Shown in pieces: positions 1-7,109 of a stretch of 25,025 nt of DNA. Source of the DNA: CAYONQ01 sp964405375 (lineage in GTDB: Bacteria > Planctomycetota > Phycisphaerae > Sedimentisphaerales > Anaerobacaceae); assembly GCA_964405375.1 (NCBI GenBank), contig CAYONQ010000035.1, positions 1 to 25,025 on the forward strand, in the 5' to 3' direction. Within the stretch, counting starts at the first letter, position 1; each line of letters opens with the position of its first letter. The notes beneath the pieces are model-generated. The model was not told the DNA's origin. It made no database searches and saw nothing but the letters and a program-made list of their open reading frames with translations. Both the position numbers and the translations under genes were made by a program.

Positions 1-7
1 TTTTGTT

Positions 8-22
8 TGATAATCATTACCA
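8..22. promoter_or_regulatory. Fur-box-like palindrome
   Basis: The 15 bases TGATAATCATTACCA match the 7-1-7 Fur operator core TGATAAT-N-ATTATCA at all but one position. It lies 25 bases before the start of an AT-rich TPR gene, so it is in the right place to be an operator. The surrounding DNA is AT-rich and the window begins here, so a chance match cannot be excluded, and the true upstream promoter may be off the edge. Confidence 0.33.
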
Positions 23-46
23 TTAAAATTTCCTTAATCGGTCAGT

Positions 47-1078
47 TTGAGTAATATAGATCCTAATTACGCCCCTGCCTATGATGCACTTGGATGCTTG
101 TATAGAGAAGAAGGAAAATATAATGATGCGAAAAAAATGTATGAAATAGCTATAAGAATGCGTCCAGATTCCCCAGATGGTTATTATGGCCTTGGATATT
201 CTTATGTTGGCTTAGGTCTCTATGACAAAGCAGTAAAAGCTCAAAAACAAGCCATCAAGCTCAAGCCAGACTATACAGAGGCTTATATTGAGCTCGGAGT
301 AGCTTATGGCGAACTTGGGCGATACAACGAGGAGATAGAAGCTTACAAAAAAGTCTTGGATATTAAACCTGATCATGCAATGGCTTATAATAATCTGGGT
401 TATGTCTATGAACAACTCGGGCGTTTTGATGAAGCAATAGAAAGTTATAAGCGAGCTATCAGTATTGAACCTGATCTTATGTTGGCTCGTAATAATCTTG
501 ATGCAGTCTATGGCGAATTTACTCGCTTTAAAAAAGAAATAGAGGGTTGTCAGAAGGCAATTAAAGTCAATCCAGATGATGCGGAGGCTTATTTTAATCT
601 TGGTGCAGTCTACAGTAAGTTTGGCCGCTTTGAAGATGCAATAGAAGCTTTAAATAATGCTATAGGTATTAACTCCAACTACGCAGAAGCATATTATAAC
701 CTTGGAGCAATTCATTTTAACCTCAGTGATTTTGAGGAAGCCGAGAAATCATATAAAAAGGCTATTAGTATCAATCCTGAATATGCAGAAGCTTATTTTT
801 TTCTTGGAGCATCTTATGAAAAAATAGGTTGCTTTGTAGAAGAAAAGGGTGAGAAGCCTTGGCTTGTAACTGTCAGCTACATACCTGATTATCAAAAAGT
901 AATCGAAAATTATAAAAAGGCCATCAGCTTAAAACCCGATTTCTCTGAAGCTCATTATAGACTTGGCTTGGCGTATTTAGAGATCGAAGATAAAGGCTCA
1001 GCCTTAAAACAATATGAAATACTGAAGACTTTAAATAAGAAATTGGCTGATGAACTTCTTGCAATTATTAACAAATAG
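47..1078 (+). CDS. TPR repeat protein, AT-rich, possibly 5'-truncated
   Basis: The 343-residue protein is almost entirely tetratricopeptide repeats. About nine units can be counted, each with the AYxxLGxxYxxxGxxxxAxxxYxxAI pattern, for example near residues 8, 42, 76, 110, 178, 212 and 246. One unit near residue 270 carries an insertion of roughly 20 residues. TPR arrays are protein-protein scaffolds, and no catalytic domain is attached. There is no signal peptide or membrane segment. The start is a TTG with no clear ribosome site, and an in-frame TAA lies four codons upstream. The first residues (SNIDPN) look like the end of a previous TPR, so the array may have lost its 5' part by frameshift or deletion. 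Sampled lines are about 33-42% GC, well below the rest of the window, which suggests transfer or relaxed selection. No specific function can be assigned. Confidence 0.7.
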   Translation: MSNIDPNYAPAYDALGCLYREEGKYNDAKKMYEIAIRMRPDSPDGYYGLGYSYVGLGLYDKAVKAQKQAIKLKPDYTEAYIELGVAYGELGRYNEEIEAYKKVLDIKPDHAMAYNNLGYVYEQLGRFDEAIESYKRAISIEPDLMLARNNLDAVYGEFTRFKKEIEGCQKAIKVNPDDAEAYFNLGAVYSKFGRFEDAIEALNNAIGINSNYAEAYYNLGAIHFNLSDFEEAEKSYKKAISINPEYAEAYFFLGASYEKIGCFVEEKGEKPWLVTVSYIPDYQKVIENYKKAISLKPDFSEAHYRLGLAYLEIEDKGSALKQYEILKTLNKKLADELLAIINK

Positions 1079-1295
1079 GAAATGAAAGTAGGGCCGCTGA
1101 TTTTGGATGTTCTCTGACATTTTAAATTTTACCCCGCTCTTTTTACCTTCCACCCTTGTCCCCGAGAACCTGCTATCTTGGCTTTGCAGCAGGGGATCCA
1201 GTTCTTTTGACTTTGCGCCGAAGAATTGTCCGCCGGAGTTTACCCGCTATCTGTCTGGCGGGTGTGGCGGAACACCAAAGAATTTTCCTTCCGGC

Positions 1296-1412
1296 GACAG
1301 GTTGGCTTCAAAGAAGAATCCCGTCATAAGGGATTCGGCGGATAAGGCCGAAGGGCGTCGCAGGCACTCGTGTCGAGAAAGCCCTGGGCCGAATACGCAA
1401 AGACAACCTGTC
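1296..1412. repeat. Nested inverted-repeat element, possible structured RNA
   Basis: An outer pair GACAGGTTG (1296-1304) / CAACCTGTC (1404-1412) encloses ATTCGGC (1333-1339) / GCCGAAT (1388-1394), then AGGGC (1352-1356) / GCCCT (1381-1385), then CTCG (1367-1370) / CGAG (1374-1377). All four helices are nested and compatible. Local alternatives compete: AATCCC (1317-1322) / GGGATT (1330-1335) and TTCGGC (1334-1339) / GCCGAA (1347-1352). This could be a non-coding RNA, a mobile palindromic element or a folded 3' end. The orientation is unknown. Confidence 0.45.
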
Positions 1413-1432
1413 ACTCTCTGCGGCCAAAACAA

Positions 1433-1545
1433 AATGCCGTGTCAATCCGTGGCAAATAATTTACTTCTGACTTCTGACTCTTGTCTTCTAACTTTGTGCC
1501 TTTTTGTGGCTAATTCCTCCGCGATCTCCGCGGTCAAAAACCGTC
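1433..1545. repeat. Degenerate short-repeat intergenic sequence
   Basis: Read on the minus strand, this stretch contains ACCGCGGAGATCGCGGAG, then CACAAAAAGGCACAAAG, then AGTCAGAAGTCAGAAG, then CCACGGATTGACACGG. Each is an imperfect direct repeat of a 7-11 base unit. Such units are familiar to me from intergenic DNA of planctomycetes and some other environmental bacteria. Nothing here resembles a gene. Confidence 0.5.
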
Positions 1546-1549
1546 TCTC

Positions 1550-1660
1550 TTTTTCTCATTTTTTCCCAAAAACGTACCTATTTTTCTCTGTTTTTCGCAA
1601 TTTTTCTCTTTTTTTCTCTATTTTTTGCGTTTTTTCTCTCTTTTTCTCCATTTTTTCCTT
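1550..1660. repeat. 10-bp phased T-tract (A-tract) array
   Basis: From 1581 to 1660 the sequence divides into eight consecutive 10-mers, each beginning with at least TTTTT: tttttctctg, tttttcgcaa, tttttctctt, tttttctcta, ttttttgcgt, tttttctctc, tttttctcca, ttttttcctt. Further T-runs near 1550 and 1559 keep a similar step. A-tracts repeated at the helical period are the classic signature of intrinsically curved DNA. Confidence 0.7.
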
Positions 1661-1778
1661 GCCTATCTTGCCTAATCGTTACAACCCAACCCCCAAAACC
1701 TCATTTTTCACCCAAAAACCCGTATCACCCCATAAAAAAACCAGTCAAAGTCCCCCATTTTTAAAATTTCCGGATAAT

Positions 1779-3728
1779 TTAAGTCTTATTATTATCGCCG
1801 ATATACTCCGGCACAAGCCCTTTGATTTTCCGAACTATTTCGCTGTAGTTTTGCGCCTCGGCAACATTTAAGAGTTCGTTTATGCCCGCCCGAAGTCTGT
1901 CGCGGTCCATCGGAATATTCTTCCATATACCGATTTTAGGATGTCTTGTCGTCTGCATATCCTCGCCCTTTATCGAGAGCTCCTCGAAGAGCTTTTCGCC
2001 AGGTCTGGGGTTTGTGAATACCATTTCAATATCTTCACCCGGCCTGAAGCCGCTTAGCGTAATGAGCTCCCTGGCCAGGTCCACGATTTTTACCGGCTCA
2101 CCCATATCGAGCACGAAGATTTCTCCGCCTTTACCCATTGTTGCCGCCTGCAGGACCAGTTGGCTTGCCTCCGGTATGGTCATAAAGTACCGCTTCATAT
2201 CGGGATGGGTAATAGTTACAGGGCCGCCTTCGGCTATCTGCTTTCTGAATATAGGCACGACCGAACCCTCCGAGTCAAGCACATTACCGAACCGCACAGT
2301 GACAAAGTTCGTTTTGCTGGTTCTGCTTAAATCCTGAATGTACATCTCGGCCACCCGCTTGGATGAGCCCATAAGTGAGGTCGGGTTTACGGCCTTGTCG
2401 GTGCTAATCATCACAAAATTGGCAGTGCCATATTTGTCCGCAGCATCGGCGACGATTCGTGTGCCTAAACAATTATTTTTGACGGCTTCGCTGGGGTTAA
2501 GCTCCATTAAAGGCACGTGCTTGTGGGCGGCGGCGTGGATAACAACCTGTGGTTTGTGCTTTTCGAATACCCCTTCAACGCGTATTTTGTCGGTGATATT
2601 GCAGACAAGTGCTTTTATCGGGATGCGTGGGAATCGCTTGTGCAATTCTCGCTCTATGTAAAACAGGGGATTTTCGGCTTGCTCGGCTAACAAGAGCAGC
2701 TTCGGCTTGAAATTACACAACTGCCTGCACATTTCCGAGCCGATGGAGCCGCCGGCACCGGTAACAAGGATTATTTTATCTTTCGCAAAGGCCTCTATTA
2801 AATCCAGGTCGAGCTGGACGGCCTCCCTGCCTAACAAATCGTTAATATCGACATCCCGAATTTGGGAGACGCGGAATTTGCCCGAGGCGATGTCGGTGAT
2901 TGACGGAACGGTGCGGAACCGAACTTTAGCGCCCTCACATACCTGAATAACACGTCTTAGCTGACGGTGGGTTGCTGACGGCATCGCGATGGCGATTTCT
3001 TCGATATTGCGGTCCTTGCGTATCTTCGGCAGCTCTTCGACAGTGCCGAGTACCGGTATTCCGTGAATGTTAATGCCTTGCTTGGCAGGGTCATCGTCGA
3101 TAAAGCCGATGACCTCATATTGAGTGACAGACATACGGTGAATTTCTCTCAGCAGTGCCTCGCCGGTGTTGCCTGCGCCGACTATGAGAAATCGTTTCAG
3201 CCGGCCGGCTTCGGTGGTGCGGAACTCCTCGTAATACAGCCGTATTACCATTCGCAGCCCGGCCAGCACCAGAACCGTGGCAAACAGGTCAGCTACAAAT
3301 ACACCCTGACTGACTTCGGCTATAGTTGGTAAGCTTCTCCTTACCAGGTTGATGTTCAGTCCTATTCCGTACCACAACACGACGATTATCAGGGTGCTGA
3401 CAAGTGAGGCCTGCAGTATCCCGATAAGGTCGGAAATCCCCACGTATCGCCACCAGCCGCGATATTGCTTGAAAAGCCCGAATACCACCAGTTTGATGAT
3501 AATGAAGAACATCAACAGGAGAGGATACTGGTTTACAAACCAGCCACGTCTGAATTGCATATTGCTTGCTACCAGGAAGGAAAGCATTAGAGAGGCGGCG
3601 AAGGCGATTATATGGGCAAGTATAATCAGTGGCCTGCGAAACCTCAGCAATGTGGCAGGGGCTGCTGAGATCTCTGCTGGGTCTTGACTCTTGTTTTTTG
3701 GCCCTGTATCTGTGTTTGAGTCAGGCAT
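1779..3728 (-). CDS. Membrane-anchored nucleotide-sugar 4,6-dehydratase (WbpM/FlaA1/CapD family)
   Basis: The 649-residue protein has the full-length WbpM/PglF architecture. Four membrane segments lie at about residues 33-53, 67-87, 100-122 and 142-162. A first nucleotide-binding fold follows (LIVGAGNTGEA near 181), then the catalytic extended-SDR domain beginning with TGAGGSIG at 323-330. The active-site region reads STDKAVNPTSLMGSSK, with Met453 where ordinary SDRs have tyrosine and Lys457 four residues later. This Met-xxx-Lys variant is characteristic of inverting or retaining UDP-GlcNAc 4,6-dehydratases of this group. The expected role is the first step from UDP-GlcNAc towards di- or trideoxy sugars for capsule, O-antigen or protein glycans, at the inner face of the cytoplasmic membrane. 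The ATG at 3728 is preceded by a weak GGGAAA. A poor promoter candidate (TTGACC-18-GATAAC, 3746-3775) lies just upstream. The gene stands alone, with no glycan cluster around it. Confidence 0.93.
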   Translation of the reverse strand: MPDSNTDTGPKNKSQDPAEISAAPATLLRFRRPLIILAHIIAFAASLMLSFLVASNMQFRRGWFVNQYPLLLMFFIIIKLVVFGLFKQYRGWWRYVGISDLIGILQASLVSTLIIVVLWYGIGLNINLVRRSLPTIAEVSQGVFVADLFATVLVLAGLRMVIRLYYEEFRTTEAGRLKRFLIVGAGNTGEALLREIHRMSVTQYEVIGFIDDDPAKQGINIHGIPVLGTVEELPKIRKDRNIEEIAIAMPSATHRQLRRVIQVCEGAKVRFRTVPSITDIASGKFRVSQIRDVDINDLLGREAVQLDLDLIEAFAKDKIILVTGAGGSIGSEMCRQLCNFKPKLLLLAEQAENPLFYIERELHKRFPRIPIKALVCNITDKIRVEGVFEKHKPQVVIHAAAHKHVPLMELNPSEAVKNNCLGTRIVADAADKYGTANFVMISTDKAVNPTSLMGSSKRVAEMYIQDLSRTSKTNFVTVRFGNVLDSEGSVVPIFRKQIAEGGPVTITHPDMKRYFMTIPEASQLVLQAATMGKGGEIFVLDMGEPVKIVDLARELITLSGFRPGEDIEMVFTNPRPGEKLFEELSIKGEDMQTTRHPKIGIWKNIPMDRDRLRAGINELLNVAEAQNYSEIVRKIKGLVPEYIGDNNKT

Positions 3729-3820
3729 ATTTTCCCGGTATCGCTGTTATCCCCCATAACTGCACACAAGGTCAATTTTAACAACGGCTTAAGCGTGTGT
3801 CAAGCTTTGTGCTTTGCATT

Positions 3821-5149
3821 TTATGTCTCGTGTTTTGCCTGGCGTTTTACTTTTCGGGGCTTTGCGGACTGTGATTGGTCGGACTCGGACTCGGCAGCGG
3901 TCGGCTCGGTTTCGATGTCCTCGGCAGGCGAGAAAATGTCCTCCAGAGCGGTATTGTCAACTCTATTGCGCATAAGTGAATAGATTATAGTATTGGCGGA
4001 GAAATAGAAACTTATTACGAAGGAAACTACCAGCCCAACAACGACCAGCAGAAGCAAGTGTATCAGGAAGGCTGCAATAGATTGTGACCAATTAGCTATT
4101 GCCAAACCTGATGGGCCGGACAGGTTCATAAAGCTTGGCTCTGACCATATCGCCGTAAGTTTATTGACCTCTTTGCTGTTTTCAACCCAGACGCCCAATC
4201 GCACGGACAGGTGAGTGGTCAGCAGCAGCAGAAAGGCGAAAAATCGAACGAACGTGTAACAAATTGCACCGTAAACCGCAGCTATTGCGGTATAGATGCC
4301 CATTCGCCACGGCTTTGCATACACATAACTGAAAGAACGACTTATCGCGTCAAAGCAGTCTGAGCCCTCATAGGCAATGACAGGGAACATCAGGTTAAAC
4401 CCTGCAACTGTTCCTATTAAAATGACCGTTATTAATACCCCCCCAAGCAGGGCTAACGGCATAAAGATGCCCATTATCAGCTCGCCGGCCCTTGGAATGT
4501 TGCCTATCAGTCCTAAAAGAAACAGGAACAGTCCTATGAAGATAATTATACCGACCGGTGCTATAGGTGTGAGGAAGAAGCTTGAGAATTTTTTCGTGCT
4601 GAAGCGAAGCGCCTCGGTCAGGCCGGGTTTTTCACCCCTGGTGAATTGCAGCGCCGCAATTCGGCATAAGCTGCCGCCCGCTATGGAAGTCACAGCCAGC
4701 CCTATTACAAAAAATATGATGCAATAGACGAAATGGTGCCTCATCGCCCATCTCAACGCCTTAAAGCATTCGGCGATATTTTTGGCGACCCCCGGCAGGT
4801 TGAATGCAAATAGTGATTTTAATGCCTTGTGAAACCTCGCAGAGGCAAAGTGCCAGAGCGTGGAGAATACGCCCGTGCGGTCACCGGTTTCTTTGTATTC
4901 TTCAATGTATGATTTTAGTTGGGCGGGGTTGGTCATATAGATTTGCAGCTCTGTTTCTTGAGGTTGTGTCTGGGGTGTTGCGATGACTGTTCTGCTGAGG
5001 TCCATAATCCAGCCGGCCAGGCATATAATAGCCAGTGCCGAAAGAACGATTATCAGTTTGCTTGGCTGGATGGCCATACGGAAAGTTTGGAATATCTTCG
5101 GGAATAGTAGATTGTCAAAAACCCGAAGGGATTCTTTCTCGTTGTCCAT
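3821..5149 (-). CDS. Multi-pass membrane protein of unknown function
   Basis: I do not recognise a named family with certainty. From the ATG at 5149 the product is 442 residues. I prefer this start over a TTG five codons upstream because AAAGGAAG sits at normal distance before it. An N-terminal cytoplasmic stretch leads to a hydrophobic segment at about 32-51. A soluble loop of roughly 80 residues follows, then about five more membrane segments in two groups, and a final charged Glu/Ser-rich tail ending in a basic patch (KPRKVKRQAKHET). The central phrase YEGSDCFDAISRSFSYVYAK resembles the loop seen in DUF975/YciC-like integral membrane proteins, so a distant relationship is possible. It is downstream of yacG but has its own candidate promoter at 5211-5238. 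No catalytic motif is visible. Confidence 0.8.
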   Translation of the reverse strand: MDNEKESLRVFDNLLFPKIFQTFRMAIQPSKLIIVLSALAIICLAGWIMDLSRTVIATPQTQPQETELQIYMTNPAQLKSYIEEYKETGDRTGVFSTLWHFASARFHKALKSLFAFNLPGVAKNIAECFKALRWAMRHHFVYCIIFFVIGLAVTSIAGGSLCRIAALQFTRGEKPGLTEALRFSTKKFSSFFLTPIAPVGIIIFIGLFLFLLGLIGNIPRAGELIMGIFMPLALLGGVLITVILIGTVAGFNLMFPVIAYEGSDCFDAISRSFSYVYAKPWRMGIYTAIAAVYGAICYTFVRFFAFLLLLTTHLSVRLGVWVENSKEVNKLTAIWSEPSFMNLSGPSGLAIANWSQSIAAFLIHLLLLVVVGLVVSFVISFYFSANTIIYSLMRNRVDNTALEDIFSPAEDIETEPTAAESESDQSQSAKPRKVKRQAKHET

Positions 5150-5210
5150 TTTGCTTCCTTTCAAAAGGGTTAGAATCTTTATGGTTTTGTAAAGAACAAA
5201 TACGAAGATA

Positions 5211-5238
5211 TATATAACTTGTTATCGGTCGTTTTCAA
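5211..5238 (-). promoter_or_regulatory. Candidate promoter for the membrane protein gene
   Basis: On the minus strand TTGAAA (5233-5238) is followed after 16 bases by TATATA (5211-5216). Transcription would begin near 5204, giving a leader of about 55 bases before the ATG at 5149. It is read from sequence only. Confidence 0.4.
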
Positions 5239-5273
5239 CAGATTTTATAATATTTATTTTTGAATATTGCTGC

Positions 5274-5492
5274 CTACCGCTTGTCAGAAGGGGTACCGGA
5301 TGATGTGTTAGACGGTTTACAGGATTGTTGTGATTTCGGCTCGGAAACTATCTTGTATTTGGCATCTAACCAGGCACCCAAATCTATCAGCTTGCAGCGC
5401 TGTGAACAAAAAGGGAAGAATTCTGTTTTTGGGTTTTGTTCCTGAACTGATGCCTTAACTATTTTTTTACAGACTGGACATCTGTGTTTCAT
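5274..5492 (-). CDS. yacG: DNA gyrase inhibitor YacG (DUF329 zinc-binding protein)
   Basis: The 72-residue protein has the complete YacG signature. Cys5-x2-Cys8 near the N-terminus and Cys29-x3-Cys33 further on form one zinc site, and FCSQRCKLIDLGAWLD is the family's hallmark sequence. In Escherichia coli YacG binds GyrB and blocks gyrase activity. The tail after residue 50 (SEPKSQQSCKPSNTSS...) is polar and probably disordered. The length fits the family (about 60-70 residues). The ATG at 5492 has no strong ribosome site. It lies 72 bases downstream of the DksA-like gene and is probably cotranscribed with it. In proteobacteria yacG usually follows coaE; here coaE is 15 kb away, so that linkage is broken. 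Confidence 0.9.
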   Translation of the reverse strand: MKHRCPVCKKIVKASVQEQNPKTEFFPFCSQRCKLIDLGAWLDAKYKIVSEPKSQQSCKPSNTSSGTPSDKR

Positions 5493-5564
5493 AGTAAGAT
5501 ATTAGTTGGCCGTTTTTTCGTATGGTGGCTATTTGGTGTATCAGGTCGAAGCCAGCTTCAGTTC

Positions 5565-6098
5565 TTAAGAAGAGTCTTCGTTTGATTCATCTTCGTCTTC
5601 ATATTCTTCCTGCTCTGTTACCAGCCCTTGTTCGAGTATTCTGGCATATTCAACACAGTATCTGGCCCAGGGCTTGGCCTTGAGCCGGGCCTTTGGTATT
5701 GGCCTGCCGGTGCCTTCGCAGATGCCGTAGGTACCTTGCTCGATACGCTGCAGGGCATCGTCGATTTCATGCAGCAGGTTCCTTTCGCTATCCATCAATC
5801 CCAAGGCAAATTCCTGTTCATAGTTGTCGGTCCCTATGTCAGCCATATGGATTGGCATACTTGACAGGTCTCCGGTTGCATCAAGCCGGGACTTTTTCAA
5901 AGTTTCGTCTTCTATTTCATTTACATCTCCGACTATGTCTCGGCGTTTTTCCAACAGCATTTGTTTGAAATGCTCGGTGTCAGCGGTGCTCAGACGATAT
6001 TTCTTTGTCTGTGTCGAACTTATTTCCTTCCTGGAGGTCTTTTTGCGTTTCTGTGCCACCTCTTTTTTACCTTTCTTACTACCAAGCCATTTTTGCAT
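5565..6098 (-). CDS. DksA/TraR-family protein with degenerate zinc finger
   Basis: The 177-residue protein begins with a very basic region (residues 1-34, rich in K and R). It continues as a predicted helical hairpin (about 40-120) and ends in the DksA/TraR finger region at about 124-155, followed by an acidic tail (EQEEYEDEDESNEDSS). Canonical DksA has four zinc cysteines. Here only Cys127 and Cys148 remain, with Thr130 and Tyr151 in the partner positions, inside the otherwise conserved CEGTGRPIPKARLKAKPWARYCVE. DksA proteins insert the hairpin into the RNA polymerase secondary channel and tune initiation with ppGpp. I infer a similar polymerase- or ribosome-linked role with a finger held without zinc, or with a weaker site. 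There is no ribosome site before the ATG at 6098, and the candidate -10 lies only 18 bases upstream, so the mRNA may be almost leaderless. Confidence 0.82.
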   Translation of the reverse strand: MQKWLGSKKGKKEVAQKRKKTSRKEISSTQTKKYRLSTADTEHFKQMLLEKRRDIVGDVNEIEDETLKKSRLDATGDLSSMPIHMADIGTDNYEQEFALGLMDSERNLLHEIDDALQRIEQGTYGICEGTGRPIPKARLKAKPWARYCVEYARILEQGLVTEQEEYEDEDESNEDSS

Positions 6099-6115
6099 AT
6101 CTATGCAAACCAGCT

Positions 6116-6145
6116 ATTATAACATCTTAACGTGTGTTATGTATA
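6116..6145 (-). promoter_or_regulatory. Candidate extended -10 promoter for the DksA-like gene
   Basis: The minus strand reads TGTTATAAT, an extended -10 element with TATAAT at 6116-6121. TATACA (6140-6145) lies 18 bases upstream as a possible -35. The predicted start near 6109 leaves only about 11 bases before the ATG at 6098. Confidence 0.45.
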
Positions 6146-6284
6146 ATACTTATTTTATCCAAAATCACAATACAGGGCTGGGAGAGTATAAACAGCATAA
6201 TCAAATTGTGCAAGCGAATTTGCTTGAGTTACGCTAACTTCATAATTAACAAGCAGTTGCAATAACAATTTCCTGATGTTATTT

Positions 6285-7109
6285 CTATTGACCGTTGCTC
6301 GGTTTGCTGGTGATGTGTTTGCTGTCTTTTGCAAATTTGCCTAAAGGGATGAAAAATTTTTCCTCTCCCACTTTGCCTGCGAATGTGCTAACGCCGAAGA
6401 TTTTTTCGATTTGCCGGGGGGAAAAGACATCTTTGGTTTTGCCGATATGGTAGTCTGCGAGACCTCCGAGAAGCAGAACCTCGTCGCAATATTGGGCCGC
6501 CAGGTTAATGTCGTGTGTTACAGCCACGATTGTTTTGCCTTTTTCAAGCTGTGCGGCCTTGAGCAGGTCGTATATGCCGACCTGATGTTTCAAGTCCAGA
6601 AAGCTGGTCGGCTCATCAAGGAGCAGGACGGCCGTATTTTGTGCAAGCGCCCGTGCAATGAAAACCCGCTGCCGTTCGCCTGCGCTCAACTGGGCCAGCG
6701 GCCGTGAGGCAAACTGGAGTGTGTCGGTTGTTTCGAGCGCCTCGTTTATGATTTCCTTATCGGCGTTGCTCTCAAATCCGAATGTGCCGAGATACGGCGT
6801 TCTCGCCATTGATACCATCTCTGTAACGGTGAAGTCGAATACCGGCACGAATTCCTGGCGAACGACGGCAACTATTTGTGCAAGTTTTTTGATAGGGTAT
6901 GAGGTTATATTTGAGCTGTTAATTTTTATGTGGCCGGCATCGGCCTTCAGCAGTCCGCAAAGCAGATTCAGCAGTGTTGTTTTACCTGCCCCGTTCGGCC
7001 CTGCTATGGCCAGAAATGTCCCTGATGTTACTTCAAAACTTAGGGTTTTTAAGATTACTCTTTGCGAGTAGCTAAAGCTCAGATTTTCGACTTCTATAAT
7101 CCCGCTCAT
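6285..7109 (-). CDS. btuD: ABC transporter ATPase of the FecE/BtuD type
   Basis: The 274-residue protein is a complete ABC ATPase. Walker A is GPNGAGKT (37-44), the Q-loop glutamine is near 85, the signature is LSAGERQR (141-148), Walker B is VLLLDEP (161-167) and the switch histidine is in VAVTHD at about 199. Sequence style and neighbours place it with the ATPases that energise vitamin B12, haem or ferric-siderophore importers. Its ATG overlaps the permease stop by four bases (7106-7109), so translation is coupled. It is the last gene of the mutL-btuF-btuC-btuD run, with about 185 bases after it before the DksA-like gene. The symbol reflects the transporter type; the substrate (cobalamin or an iron chelate) cannot be settled from sequence. 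Confidence 0.88.
   Translation of the reverse strand: MSGIIEVENLSFSYSQRVILKTLSFEVTSGTFLAIAGPNGAGKTTLLNLLCGLLKADAGHIKINSSNITSYPIKKLAQIVAVVRQEFVPVFDFTVTEMVSMARTPYLGTFGFESNADKEIINEALETTDTLQFASRPLAQLSAGERQRVFIARALAQNTAVLLLDEPTSFLDLKHQVGIYDLLKAAQLEKGKTIVAVTHDINLAAQYCDEVLLLGGLADYHIGKTKDVFSPRQIEKIFGVSTFAGKVGEEKFFIPLGKFAKDSKHITSKPSNGQ

Larger units (their letters stand above)
1079..1778. other. 700-bp non-coding region with layered repeats
   Basis: Open frames exist here but their products are low-complexity (runs of F, S, L, P and K) and match no family. Three kinds of structure follow one another: an inverted-repeat cluster at 1296-1412, short degenerate repeats at 1433-1545, and phased T-tracts to 1660. 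The last hundred bases before the end of the dehydratase gene are C- and A-rich without clear structure. I see no RNA gene of a known family and no obvious terminator for either flanking gene. Confidence 0.6.

Noticed and set aside
1107..1871. Long plus-strand open frames in the non-coding region
   Set aside because: The translation is low-complexity F/S/L/P sequence generated by the repeats and T-tracts, has no family match, and overlaps the end of the dehydratase gene.
1882..3687. Several plus-strand open frames opposite the dehydratase gene
   Set aside because: They are antisense to a well-conserved protein and show no domain.
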